Source: an uncultured Bacilli bacterium | GTDB taxonomy: Bacteria > Bacillota_I > Bacilli_A > RF39 > UBA660 | Length of the DNA stretch: 64,000 bases | Assembly: GCA_947629655.1 (NCBI GenBank) | Contig: CANREL010000001.1 | Location: 1-64,000 of the forward strand | Direction of reading: 5' to 3' | Shown: piece after piece, positions 41,767 to 50,899 of the stretch | Position numbering within the stretch: the stretch's first letter is position 1 | Layout: every line of letters begins with the position of its first letter | Position numbers and translations under genes: made by a program | Notes under the pieces: model-generated | Database searches by the model: none | What the model was told of the DNA's origin: nothing | The model's input: only the letters and a program-made list of their open reading frames with translations

Positions 41767-44097
41767 ATGAAATTGAGATTTAGAGCCGATGCCCAAGACG
41801 TATTAATTTTCGTAGCATTTGCTATTTTCCTATTATTTGTCGTAGCATTGGGTGTATTAAATTTATCATATTTAGCAAGTGGTGAAGGTTTGACTTTAAA
41901 TCCTTTACCAGCTTTTGGACCTGAATATATAACGTCGACAATTGTCTTCTATATAGTTGCTTTAATCGCCTTATTTGTAAGTGTTAGTTCTTACTTCTTT
42001 GAACGTGAAGAAGGATTCGGTTTTGGAGTAGGAAAGAAAGATAAAGGTTATAGTAGATGGGCTAAGGATAAAGAGATGCAAGCTGTTTTAAAGGAAGTTG
42101 ATCCTAAAGCTGAGCATAGTGATTATGCTGGTATCCCACTAATAAGTAAAAATGGTAAACTTTGGGTTGATAATGGTGAATATCACAATTTGGTTATCGG
42201 TGCTACTGGTGCTGGTAAAACACAAAGTACAATTTTACCTGCTATTAAAGTCTTAGCTAAAAAGGGAGAATCAATGGTATTGACTGACCCTAAAGGTGAA
42301 CTTTATGAAGGAACTGGTGGATTACTAAAAGCTAAGGGTTATGATTTAATTGTATTAAATTTCCGTAATCCTCAAAAGGGTAATGCTTGGAATCCAATGA
42401 CTTTGCCATATCAATTGTATAAAAATGATAATAAAGATAAAGCTATTGAGCTTTTGGATGACCTTGCTTTAAATATTCTATATGAAGAAAATAGTGGTAA
42501 TTCTGATCCGTTCTGGGAGAAAACTTCTGCTGACTACTTTTCAGGTTTAGCATTGGGTCTATTTGAAGATGCTCCCGAAGAAAAAATTAATATCAACAGT
42601 ATCAGTTTGACGACGACGGTTGGTGAAGAGAAGTGTGGAGGATCAACTTACGTCAAAGAATACTTTAATCTAAAAGATCCAAATTCACCAGCATACATCA
42701 ATGCTAGTGGTACTATCATGGCACCAAATGAGACAAAAGGTTCAATTATATCTGTTTTCAAACAAAAAGTAAAATTATTTTCATCTCGTGAAAACTTATC
42801 AGAGATGTTGAGTTATAGTGATTTTAGTCTACGTACGATTGGTGAAAAGCCAACAGCCGTGTTCATCATCATTCAAGATGAAAAGAAGACTTATCACTCA
42901 CTTGCTACTATCTTTATCAAACAGTGTTATGAAACATTGATTGATGTAGCTCAAGAACATGGTGGAAAACTTCCATGTCGTACTAATTTCTTACTTGATG
43001 AGTTTGCTAACATGCCACCTTTGAAAGACGTTACAACAATGATTACAGCAGCTCGTTCAAGACAAGTTCGTTTCACGATGATCATCCAAAACTTTGCCCA
43101 ACTTACTCAAGTATATGGTAAAGAAAATGCTGAAACGATTAAAGGTAACTGTGGTAATATTATTTACTTAATTTCAACCGAGTTAGCGGCTCTAGAAGAG
43201 ATAAGTAAATTGTGTGGTGAAGTCAAATCTAAAAAAGATGATAAAACTGCTTCAACACCACTTGTTACAGTATCAGACTTACAGAGAATGAAACAATTCG
43301 ATCAAATCGTTTTACGTTTGCGTATGCAACCATTTAAGACATCATTTACTCCAGATTTTAAGATTGACTGGGGAAATCAACAATATCCAAAAATGACTTA
43401 TCCTGAACGTGAAAAAAGACCTGTTCAAGTATTTGATGTTCGTGAATTTGTTAAAGAAAAACGTCAACAAAAAATTAGAGAGATGATGATGGAAAATAAT
43501 GGTACTGCTCCAAGTAGTAGTGGTGGAATTATGTCAACAGCTACGCCATTTGTATCACCACCTAAACCAACACCACAAGAGAGTAAACCACAAGCAGCAC
43601 CATCTCCTTCAAGTTCAAATAATTCTGTTGACATCGACGATTTGGTAAGAAAGATTGATGCTAAAATAGCTGAAATAGAAAAAGAAGAAAAGGCGAAAGC
43701 TGAGACGAAACCAACTGCAAAAGAACCAGTTCCGACTCCAGCTAAACCAGATTTGAACAGCATCATGCCACCAAAAGAAGAACGACCAAAAGAAACACCA
43801 AAAGAACAACCTAAATCAGAACCAATAATTTCAGTTTCTAATATTGAGGATCGTGTTAACAACATAATTAAATCTGATCGAATTAATGAAAATAGTAAAC
43901 CAGCTGAGACTTCTAATAATACGATTATGCCACCAAGGGAGACAATCATGGGTCCAGCTAAAGAACCTCCAGCGCCTAAGGTTGTTGAAGAAGCACCAAA
44001 AGCTACTGAGACGGTGTCATCAGCTCCATCAAAACCAACTATATCACTTGATGATGTTGATGAAAATGAATTCTTTGATGATTTCTTTGAAGACTAA
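41767..44097 (+). CDS. VirD4/TraG-type coupling ATPase
   Basis: This 776-residue T4SS coupling protein, which recruits substrates to the channel, has two N-terminal membrane helices (about residues 14-38 and 58-78). Walker A GATGAGKTQS is near residue 145, Walker B FLLDEFANMPP near residue 408, and AARSRQVRFTMIIQNFAQL follows, all typical of TraG/VirD4. The last 210 residues (about 565-776) are Pro/Ser/Glu-rich and disordered, ending in an acidic tail DENEFFDDFFED that could bind substrates or partners. AAGAAGGGG precedes the ATG. It ends the block at a bidirectional terminator. Confidence 0.94.
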   Translation: MKLRFRADAQDVLIFVAFAIFLLFVVALGVLNLSYLASGEGLTLNPLPAFGPEYITSTIVFYIVALIALFVSVSSYFFEREEGFGFGVGKKDKGYSRWAKDKEMQAVLKEVDPKAEHSDYAGIPLISKNGKLWVDNGEYHNLVIGATGAGKTQSTILPAIKVLAKKGESMVLTDPKGELYEGTGGLLKAKGYDLIVLNFRNPQKGNAWNPMTLPYQLYKNDNKDKAIELLDDLALNILYEENSGNSDPFWEKTSADYFSGLALGLFEDAPEEKININSISLTTTVGEEKCGGSTYVKEYFNLKDPNSPAYINASGTIMAPNETKGSIISVFKQKVKLFSSRENLSEMLSYSDFSLRTIGEKPTAVFIIIQDEKKTYHSLATIFIKQCYETLIDVAQEHGGKLPCRTNFLLDEFANMPPLKDVTTMITAARSRQVRFTMIIQNFAQLTQVYGKENAETIKGNCGNIIYLISTELAALEEISKLCGEVKSKKDDKTASTPLVTVSDLQRMKQFDQIVLRLRMQPFKTSFTPDFKIDWGNQQYPKMTYPEREKRPVQVFDVREFVKEKRQQKIREMMMENNGTAPSSSGGIMSTATPFVSPPKPTPQESKPQAAPSPSSSNNSVDIDDLVRKIDAKIAEIEKEEKAKAETKPTAKEPVPTPAKPDLNSIMPPKEERPKETPKEQPKSEPIISVSNIEDRVNNIIKSDRINENSKPAETSNNTIMPPRETIMGPAKEPPAPKVVEEAPKATETVSSAPSKPTISLDDVDENEFFDDFFED

Positions 44098-44124
44098 AAA
44101 AGAGCCTAATTTAGGCTTTTTTTA
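44095..44124. terminator. Bidirectional terminator between VirD4 and activase operon
   Basis: AGCCTAA (44103-44109) pairs with TTAGGCT (44111-44117), flanked by A and T runs, serving both converging units. Confidence 0.85.
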
Positions 44125-45065
44125 ATTGCGCCATTTTCACATTTATTACCCCAACTATCGATTAAGACATTATCTTTTGTGATACACATGATTTCACAAT
44201 TATTAGGACATTTTCCACATTCTTTTGTATGAGTTGCAAAGTCATTATTTAATACTTCAAAAGAAAAGTTACACTCCTTATTTTCTCTTCTAGCAATTAT
44301 GGCTATTCCGATAGCACCCATTAAATGCCCATTTTCATCAACGATGATATCTCTATTCAAAATTTTTTCAAAAGCGCGATGAACACAACTATTTTTACTG
44401 ACACCACCTTGAAAAATAATAGGGGAATCAATAGTTTTTCCCTTACCAACATTATTTAGATAATTGTTAGCAACACTATGACCAAGTCCAGCTACGATAT
44501 CTTCAATCTTATAGCCACTAGCGGCTTTATGAACGAGATCACTTTCTGCAAACACAGTACATCTAGCAGCAATTTTAGCTGGATTTGTCGATTTTTTAGC
44601 TATGTCTCCAAAATCTTTTACATCGAGATTTAGTCTTTTAGCTTGACTTGATAAAAATGCTCCTGTTCCCGCAGCACAAAGAGTATTCATTCCATAGTCG
44701 ACGACTACACCATTGTCAATTATAATGATTTTAGAATCTTGTCCACCAATTTCTAAAATCGTTTTGACATCGGGATGAAAAGTGATCGTTCCAACAGCAT
44801 GTGAAGTTATTTCATTCTTTATGGTGCCAGCTCCAATCATCGTCGCTATCAATTTTCTACCACTACCAGTTGTTCCTACATTTTTAATTTTATATTTTTT
44901 ATCATCAAATCCATCTTTTAAATTTTTCAAAAGAACTTTGATTGCTTTAATCGGATTGGCATTCGTATCAATATAACTGCTACAAATGATGTTATTATCA
45001 TCATCTATGATGACTCCTTTAGTTGAAATAGAGCCAATATCAATTCCTAAATAACAGTCTTTCAC
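44106..45065 (-). CDS. Acyl-CoA dehydratase activase (BadF/HgdC-type ASKHA ATPase)
   Basis: This 319-residue ATPase of the 2-hydroxyacyl-CoA dehydratase activase family uses ATP to inject an electron through a [4Fe-4S] cluster at the dimer interface. Features are the phosphate-1 motif GIDIGSISTKGVII at the N-terminus, EIGGQDSKIIII near residue 104, and the cluster cysteines in TLCAAGTGAF and ARCTVFAESDLVH. An extra C-terminal Cys cluster ECGKCPNNCEIMC is present. The start is a GTG overlapping the upstream stop. No catalytic dehydratase subunits are encoded nearby, so the electron acceptor is unknown. Confidence 0.88.
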   Translation of the reverse strand: MKDCYLGIDIGSISTKGVIIDDDNNIICSSYIDTNANPIKAIKVLLKNLKDGFDDKKYKIKNVGTTGSGRKLIATMIGAGTIKNEITSHAVGTITFHPDVKTILEIGGQDSKIIIIDNGVVVDYGMNTLCAAGTGAFLSSQAKRLNLDVKDFGDIAKKSTNPAKIAARCTVFAESDLVHKAASGYKIEDIVAGLGHSVANNYLNNVGKGKTIDSPIIFQGGVSKNSCVHRAFEKILNRDIIVDENGHLMGAIGIAIIARRENKECNFSFEVLNNDFATHTKECGKCPNNCEIMCITKDNVLIDSWGNKCENGAIKKSLN

Positions 45066-46126
45066 GTATTATTCCTCTTTTCTTTAACCATTTCATAAAA
45101 TGCTTCTAAACGTGTCTTTATTCCTTCTTCACTAGTTTGATAGTCAAAAGATAAGAACATGATTGGAAAATTATTGTCGCGACACACTTTTTGAATAATG
45201 GGAATAGCACTGATCTCTGGCGTACACCCAAAAGGTTTTATATGAATTATTCCATCATATTTTTCATCAATTAATTTAATAGTGCGATAAACATTATCAA
45301 GTCCATCAGCACCTAAGTTATATTTGACATACTTTTTTGAACGCCTTAACATCTTTTTAAAATGTAATTTCTTTTTATATAATAAATAACTTGCATTTGT
45401 AAATCTCTTAACTCTGACATTCATTTTCGCTAATTCTTTTTCAATAAAATAATTGGAATATTCTTCCATAGATGTATAAAGTTCACCAATAATTCCAATC
45501 TTTAAACAATCATTTGGAACATCTATTTCAAGTTTTTTAAATCTTTTTTTATATCTCATAAAACTTTTTGTCAATGAAATAAAGCCTTTATTATTGAAGA
45601 AATCATCTAACATTTCTTTCTTTAATTCATAAAAACTATTTTTTTCTTTTTCAAAACCGACATTTAGTCGTATATAGTTATCAATATTATCCATGTATTC
45701 AATCATTAATAGAGTTAATAATCCATGATAAGTAAATTTTAAAAAGTTTAATTTGTGATTTAGTTCTTTTAAGTTTCGATATAGACTAGAGGGAGTAATC
45801 TTATTATTCTTACTGATATTGATGAATTTGAATTCATAACCTAAATCTTTTAAAATTTGTTCCTGAACTTCTCCATAATAACCATATCGACAACCACCGC
45901 CAGCTTGAATTATATAATTACAACCATTATTTAATGATTCAATAAAATTGCCGAGATTATATTTAAAGGGAATGCATACAGAATCAGGTGCATATTTACT
46001 ACCGAGTTCAATCGTTCTTTTAGTAATTGGTAAAGGTCTAATAATTTCTCCATTTATGCATTTACTTAAAATATAAGAAATGGGAACTTCATAATCTCCT
46101 AATTGGGGAAAACTGATTTTAATCAC
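45062..46126 (-). CDS. Activase-associated protein (2-hydroxyacyl-CoA dehydratase-related, COG3580-like)
   Basis: This 354-residue soluble protein has cysteines in patterns such as DSVCIPFKYN near residue 54 and GGGCRYGYYGEVQEQIL near residue 79, plus KPFGCTPEISAIP near residue 300. It resembles a segment of the large multidomain activase proteins common in Clostridia, in which activase, DUF2229 and this region are fused. Function is unestablished in that family. It starts with a GTG and overlaps its neighbours on both sides (8 and 4 bases), so the three genes form one operon. Confidence 0.7.
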   Translation of the reverse strand: MIKISFPQLGDYEVPISYILSKCINGEIIRPLPITKRTIELGSKYAPDSVCIPFKYNLGNFIESLNNGCNYIIQAGGGCRYGYYGEVQEQILKDLGYEFKFINISKNNKITPSSLYRNLKELNHKLNFLKFTYHGLLTLLMIEYMDNIDNYIRLNVGFEKEKNSFYELKKEMLDDFFNNKGFISLTKSFMRYKKRFKKLEIDVPNDCLKIGIIGELYTSMEEYSNYFIEKELAKMNVRVKRFTNASYLLYKKKLHFKKMLRRSKKYVKYNLGADGLDNVYRTIKLIDEKYDGIIHIKPFGCTPEISAIPIIQKVCRDNNFPIMFLSFDYQTSEEGIKTRLEAFYEMVKEKRNNT

Positions 46127-47030
46127 AAAATTCCTCCTTCATATTTATTATGTCAATAAAACTTTCAACTCTTGTCACGACGCCACCATTATCGTTAGCT
46201 TCATCAATAACTAAATTTAAAATAGGTTTATCTATTTTGCGCATGATCATTTCGTTGACTAATGAATCAGGTCCACATGGAAAAGAAGAGACAAGAATTA
46301 TCCCATCGACATCTTTTGAGTATTCCATGATGGCATTTAAAATATCAATGCTACTTGACCAATACACATCATTACTTATATAACGATATTTTTTACTATT
46401 GTCTTCTTTGAAATTAGTTGATAATAATATCTCAAAATTATTTTCATGCAAAATATCTTTTATGTCCTTAATTATGTAATCATCTAATAAATTATAAGAA
46501 TGTCCTACCAATAAGATCTTTTTCTTATCACTTTTTAAAAGTAACTGTTGTTCATCATATAATTTTTCTTTTCTCTTTAAGTGATCATGGTAAGCAATCT
46601 CAAAAGCTCTTTTCGTATCATGCTTAGAAAAACATAATCTCTTTCCCAAATTTAAGAAGGCTTTCTTTAAACTTATATGATTATTAATATCTATATTTAA
46701 TTCTATTATTTTATTGGAAAATATATTATTAGCTAGATCAAAAGAAGCATAAAAATTTGTACACATCATTTCTTTTTTTCGCATGCTAGGGCATCTCATT
46801 ACTAAAATGTAATCACATTTATCTAATAGTTCATAAATGTGACCAAAATATATTTTCATCGATAGACATGATTCATCAACTAAGAATTTTTTTCCATCTT
46901 CTAAAGTCTTTTTATTCGTTTTACTACTACATGTATAACTGACATTCAATTCTTCCAAAAATCTTTCAATGAGATAATTGTATTCATAATTTAATAAACC
47001 ATTGACAATTCCTATTTTTATTTTTCTCAT
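46119..47030 (-). CDS. DUF2229-like activase-associated protein
   Basis: This 303-residue soluble protein is the first gene of the operon. The opening IKIGIVNGLLNYEYNYLIE and the VDESCLSMKIYFGHIYEL region near residue 55 match the DUF2229 (CoA-substrate activase N-terminal type) portion of the fused proteins. FPCGPDSLVNEMI lies near residue 255, with a further conserved-style cysteine. ATG 47030 was chosen because GGAGG lies six bases upstream; an in-frame ATG at 47042 precedes the site. It likely works with the two following products as one split complex. Confidence 0.7.
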   Translation of the reverse strand: MRKIKIGIVNGLLNYEYNYLIERFLEELNVSYTCSSKTNKKTLEDGKKFLVDESCLSMKIYFGHIYELLDKCDYILVMRCPSMRKKEMMCTNFYASFDLANNIFSNKIIELNIDINNHISLKKAFLNLGKRLCFSKHDTKRAFEIAYHDHLKRKEKLYDEQQLLLKSDKKKILLVGHSYNLLDDYIIKDIKDILHENNFEILLSTNFKEDNSKKYRYISNDVYWSSSIDILNAIMEYSKDVDGIILVSSFPCGPDSLVNEMIMRKIDKPILNLVIDEANDNGGVVTRVESFIDIINMKEEFCD

Positions 47031-47079
47031 GATGACCTCCATTTAATAATATTAATGATTTAAAAATAAATAACTAAAA

Positions 47080-47108
47080 TTGTCTATATAGCGGATTTAT
47101 GTTATACT
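47080..47108 (+). promoter_or_regulatory. Promoter before the 47.1 kb gene pair
   Basis: TTGTCT 47080-47085, 17-base spacer, TATACT 47103-47108. Confidence 0.7.
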
Positions 47109-47129
47109 AAAAATATAGTAGGTGATGTG

Positions 47130-47627
47130 ATGAAAAAGACAGAAAAAAAGAGGAATAACATTATTAATAATATAATTTTTATTGGTATATTTATCATCTT
47201 ATTAATAGCTATTATAGTTGTTTCTTTGAATGTCAAAAAAGAAGATAAGACTTTTAATACTTCTTTTAGTAGTTCTGAATTTAAAAATATAACAGCAATT
47301 GGTCTATATGAATATGAGGCATCTTTTGCTTATGAAGGTAATTCTGTAATCTTTTTCTGTAATAATGAAAAAAGAGAATGTTTTGATGAGTTGACTGACC
47401 TTGATGAAATAGCTTCTAAATATGGTATATCTATTGAATACATAGATATCTTAGAATTACTAGAAGATGAGAAAAAGCAATTGCGTGAGATAAGTAATAT
47501 ATTTAATGATGACTTTTATCCTAATTTAGTTCTTATAAAAGATGGTGAAGTAGTCAATAATAGTAATAAGTATTTAAACGAAGAAGACATAGTAGATTTA
47601 TTACGCGATAAGGAATTTATAGAATAA
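47130..47627 (+). CDS. Membrane-anchored thioredoxin-like protein
   Basis: This 165-residue protein has a basic head, one membrane helix (about residues 15-35) and an extracellular thioredoxin-like domain. The VIFFCNNEKRECFDE stretch takes the place of the active site (two cysteines six residues apart, not CxxC), and DDFYPNLVLIKDGEVV marks the cis-proline region. It is similar in build to the 4968 protein. ATG 47130 is used, with AGGTGATGTG upstream. Redox activity is doubtful given the spacing. Confidence 0.6.
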   Translation: MKKTEKKRNNIINNIIFIGIFIILLIAIIVVSLNVKKEDKTFNTSFSSSEFKNITAIGLYEYEASFAYEGNSVIFFCNNEKRECFDELTDLDEIASKYGISIEYIDILELLEDEKKQLREISNIFNDDFYPNLVLIKDGEVVNNSNKYLNEEDIVDLLRDKEFIE

Positions 47628-47642
47628 ATAGTAGGTGTTTGT

Positions 47643-48863
47643 ATGAAAAGAGTAGTAGGACTTGTTTTAATATTTTTATTGGTAGTATTTGTCTATCAAT
47701 TCGTAATTGTCTTATTGCAAGAAGGACATGACATAAGTTATAAAATAGCTTCTGACAATATCGAATTTACCATTAATGAGACTTATAAAAAGGAAAAAAG
47801 AGAAGATGGTTATCTAATTGATATAAAAAGTTCTGATAATAAAGAATATGTCTATTATTTGAATAATAATTATAATAAACAAAAAAAGATAATTAAAAAA
47901 ATAGCAACTTTTCAAAAAGATGATTACATGTGCATAGCTCCAACAACTATTGATGGTAAACTTGTTGAAGAAATATTATGTAATGATGGAAAAGATGTTT
48001 CATCCTATGAATATGTCAATTCCAAAGTGGATATTAGTGCTTTTCTCGATCAATTAAATCTTCGTCAAAAATATGTCGATAACAAAACGGGCGAGATGAA
48101 TGAGGATAACGTCAAAATATATAAGAACAATTTCTATGATAATGAATACTTGGAAGTATATCGTTATAAGTATTTAGCTGTTATGAACAAAGGAGTGTAT
48201 AATACTTATACTTTTTCGCAAAATGATATTTATAAGAATGACTTAGGTGTTTATATCAATAATTATTTTATAGTGCCAATCGTAAATAAAAACCAAATAA
48301 CAGATTACTACATAATAGATGTTAAAGCAGGTACTAATAGAGTAATATATTTACCAACTGCCATTTCTAAAAATATTTATAATATTGGTGTTGTCGATAA
48401 TAAGTTATACATTTTTGATTTGAACAACAAAGAAGAACATGTCATTGATCCAAAAGATGCGACTCATGAAGTAATTGGTGATGTTAATAGTGGTTTCAAA
48501 TTTTATGATAATGGTAAATGGGTAGATAAAAATGTTACAGATTTTAATAATGAGATGAAGTTTGGAGAAAACACTACACCACCACAATTGCCATTTAGTT
48601 ATGATAATATTTATGAATCAGATAATCAGTATTATCTAGTTGATGGTAATAAAGTTTATAAAGTGTATAAAAACAAAGTTGACTATCGCATCTTATTATT
48701 TGAAATTAATAATTACAATAATTTGACTATATCCAAAGATAGAATCTATTACATCAAAGATAGTACTTTGTATCGCTATGATAAATATGGTACTAAGACA
48801 TTAGTCAATAATAATGAATTTAAATATAATAATACGAATATTTATTATGTTTATAATGATTAG
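47643..48863 (+). CDS. Membrane-anchored extracellular protein of unknown function
   Basis: This 406-residue protein has an N-terminal membrane helix (about residues 4-24) and an ectodomain of beta-rich repeats (NNYFIVPIVNKNQITDYYII, NKLYIFDLNNKE, QYYLVDGNKVYKVYKNK, DRIYYIKDSTLYRYDKYG). These read like blades of a beta-propeller. I do not recognise the family. It follows the thioredoxin-like gene by 15 bases and is probably co-transcribed from the 47080 promoter. A terminator follows. Confidence 0.65.
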   Translation: MKRVVGLVLIFLLVVFVYQFVIVLLQEGHDISYKIASDNIEFTINETYKKEKREDGYLIDIKSSDNKEYVYYLNNNYNKQKKIIKKIATFQKDDYMCIAPTTIDGKLVEEILCNDGKDVSSYEYVNSKVDISAFLDQLNLRQKYVDNKTGEMNEDNVKIYKNNFYDNEYLEVYRYKYLAVMNKGVYNTYTFSQNDIYKNDLGVYINNYFIVPIVNKNQITDYYIIDVKAGTNRVIYLPTAISKNIYNIGVVDNKLYIFDLNNKEEHVIDPKDATHEVIGDVNSGFKFYDNGKWVDKNVTDFNNEMKFGENTTPPQLPFSYDNIYESDNQYYLVDGNKVYKVYKNKVDYRILLFEINNYNNLTISKDRIYYIKDSTLYRYDKYGTKTLVNNNEFKYNNTNIYYVYND

Positions 48864-48886
48864 AAGGATGAAAATCCTTTTTTTTC
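48864..48886 (+). terminator. Terminator
   Basis: AAGGAT pairs with ATCCTT around GAAA, followed by eight Ts. Confidence 0.85.
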
Positions 48887-48942
48887 ACGATTGACTGTAA
48901 TACCTTAATATTATAAAATATTTTTGTAGAAAGAGTGATAAT

Positions 48943-50328
48943 ATGAAAAAAGATTTAGTGGATATAACTAAAAATCCCAAAGAGTATTTAAATAGAGAAG
49001 TTACTGTTCAAGGTTGGGTTAGAAATCATCGTAAACAAAAGGAATTTGGTTTTATTGATTTTTCTGATGGAACACAATTTAAGACATTACAAGTAGTATA
49101 CGATAATAAATTAGAAAACTTTGATGACATTCAAAAAATAAGAGTTGGCAGTGCTATAGAAGTAACTGGTGATTTAGTCGATAGTCCCAAAGAAGGACAA
49201 CTATTTGAATTACAAGCTAAAAATGTCAATCTATTAGGTGATTCACCAGAAAATTATCCAATTCAACCAAAGCGTCATACTAGAGAATTTTTGCGTGAAG
49301 TGGCATATTTGAGACCGAGAACTAATCTTTTTCAAGCTGTTTTTAGAGTTAGAAGTTTAGCAGCTATGGCCATTCATGAATATTTTCAAAGCAATGGTTA
49401 TTTATATGTTCATACACCACTTATAACTTGTGCTGACTGTGAAGGTTCGGACCAAATGTTTAAAATAACGACACTTGATTTTGACAATCTTGAAAAAGAT
49501 GAAAATGGTAAAGTAGATATGTCAAAAGATTTGTTTGGACAAAAAGCCTTCGTTACTGGTAGTGGTCAATTACATGGTGAAGCTTTTGCTATGGCTTATA
49601 AAAAAATCTATACTTTTGGACCAACTTTCCGAACTGAGAACTCTAATACTAAAACGCATGCTAATGAATTTTGGATGATTGAACCAGAAATAGCTTTTTG
49701 TGATTTAGATGGCCTTATGGATATCGAAGAAGACATGTTGAAATATGTCGTCAATTACGTTTTAGAAAGAGCCAAAGATGAACTAGAATTTTTAGATAAT
49801 TTTGTTGAAAAAGGTCTAGTTGAAAAGTTGACTAAACTAGTCAATTCTAAATTTACGAGAATTACCCATGAAGAAGCTATTAGTATTTTAAAGAAAGCTG
49901 AAGTGGAATGGGAATTTACTCCTGAATATGGTGAAGATATCGCTAAAGAACATGAGAAATACATAACAGAATACTTTAATGGACCTGTCTTCATAACGAA
50001 TTGGCCAAAAGATATCAAAGCTTATTACATGAAACAAAATGCTGATGGTAAAACTGTTGCGGCTGTTGATCTTGAAGTACCAGGTGCTGGTGAGTTGATG
50101 GGTGGATCCCAACGTGAAGAAGATTATGATAAATTAGTTCGTCGCATTGAAGAAATGAATATTGATCGTTCAACGATTGAGTGGTATATAAACTTGAGAA
50201 AATTTGGTGGATGTGTGCACAGTGGATTTGGAATGGGATTCGAAAGATTATTGATATATTTGACTGGTGTTGAAAATATACGTGATGTCATACCATTCCC
50301 AAGAACTCCAGGAAACTGCTTATATTAA
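48943..50328 (+). CDS. asnS: Asparaginyl-tRNA synthetase
   Basis: This 461-residue class IIb synthetase charges tRNA-Asn. It has an N-terminal OB-fold anticodon domain (about residues 15-100, VTVQGWVRNHRKQKEFGFI) and the class II core: motif 2 FRTENSNTKTHANEFWMIEPE (about 227-247), GELMGGSQREEDYD near 384, and motif 3 GFGMGFERLLIYLTG near 428. The full core and length match AsnRS and not AspRS. No T-box leader is visible in the 57-base gap upstream. A terminator with a TTCG loop follows. Confidence 0.96.
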   Translation: MKKDLVDITKNPKEYLNREVTVQGWVRNHRKQKEFGFIDFSDGTQFKTLQVVYDNKLENFDDIQKIRVGSAIEVTGDLVDSPKEGQLFELQAKNVNLLGDSPENYPIQPKRHTREFLREVAYLRPRTNLFQAVFRVRSLAAMAIHEYFQSNGYLYVHTPLITCADCEGSDQMFKITTLDFDNLEKDENGKVDMSKDLFGQKAFVTGSGQLHGEAFAMAYKKIYTFGPTFRTENSNTKTHANEFWMIEPEIAFCDLDGLMDIEEDMLKYVVNYVLERAKDELEFLDNFVEKGLVEKLTKLVNSKFTRITHEEAISILKKAEVEWEFTPEYGEDIAKEHEKYITEYFNGPVFITNWPKDIKAYYMKQNADGKTVAAVDLEVPGAGELMGGSQREEDYDKLVRRIEEMNIDRSTIEWYINLRKFGGCVHSGFGMGFERLLIYLTGVENIRDVIPFPRTPGNCLY

Positions 50329-50349
50329 AAAGACTTCGGTCTTTTTTTT
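50327..50349 (+). terminator. Terminator after asnS
   Basis: AAAAAGAC-TTCG-GTCTTTTT with a T-run. Confidence 0.92.
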
Positions 50350-50393
50350 GTATTAAATATGTAAATTAGTCATATTATTACATAGGAGGACTT

Positions 50394-50840
50394 ATGGATA
50401 TATATACTGTAAAGCGTGGTGAAACAATCGATGATATCACTTCTAGATTTAAAGTGACGATGGAAGACTTAGAAAAAGTAAATGATGATATTGATTTGTT
50501 AAGAGAAGGTGACGAAATAAATATTCCTTTTATTTTATCTGATGATTTTAATTATTATGAAGTGACAGCTGGTGATACTTTAGAAAAAATTGCTAGAGAT
50601 AGAAATTTAGATGTCAAAACGATTGCGCATTTGAATGGTTTAGATCTAAAGGACTATATATATCCTAAACAAGTATTGATATTGCCTAAAGATGGTATAG
50701 AAATATATATAACGGAAAAAGGCGATACTATTAATGATTTAGAAAAGGCTCTAAATTCCTCAATAGATGTTTTAATTAGAGATAATCCTAATATTTATGT
50801 CGTTGAGAATCAGCTCTTAGTAAAAAGAGAAAAAGAATAA
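50394..50840 (+). CDS. LysM-domain protein
   Basis: This 148-residue protein has two clear LysM-type modules (about residues 2-45, YTVKRGETIDDITSRF; and 52-97, YEVTAGDTLEKIARDRNL) and a weaker third (about 103-145, YITEKGDTINDLEKAL). LysM binds N-acetylglucosamine in peptidoglycan. No signal peptide or membrane helix is visible at the N-terminus, so it may act in the cytosol or be exported another way. AGGAGG precedes the ATG. It has its own terminator. Confidence 0.85.
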   Translation: MDIYTVKRGETIDDITSRFKVTMEDLEKVNDDIDLLREGDEINIPFILSDDFNYYEVTAGDTLEKIARDRNLDVKTIAHLNGLDLKDYIYPKQVLILPKDGIEIYITEKGDTINDLEKALNSSIDVLIRDNPNIYVVENQLLVKREKE

Positions 50841-50856
50841 TTTCTCTTTTTTTTTG
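50823..50856 (+). terminator. Terminator after LysM gene
   Basis: AAAGAGAAA pairs with TTTCTCTTT, followed by Ts. Confidence 0.8.
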
Positions 50857-50899
50857 GTTAAAAATAATATATACTTATTATAGAATAGAGGGTGAAAGC

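Noticed and set aside
25309-44097. Integrative conjugative element
   Set aside because: T4SS genes are present, but no relaxase, integrase, partition gene, origin-like repeat or flanking direct repeat was found, and both flanks are ordinary chromosomal genes.
48887-48942. T-box riboswitch before asnS
   Set aside because: The gap is only 56 bases, has no specifier hairpin or T-box sequence, and is filled by a promoter-like element.
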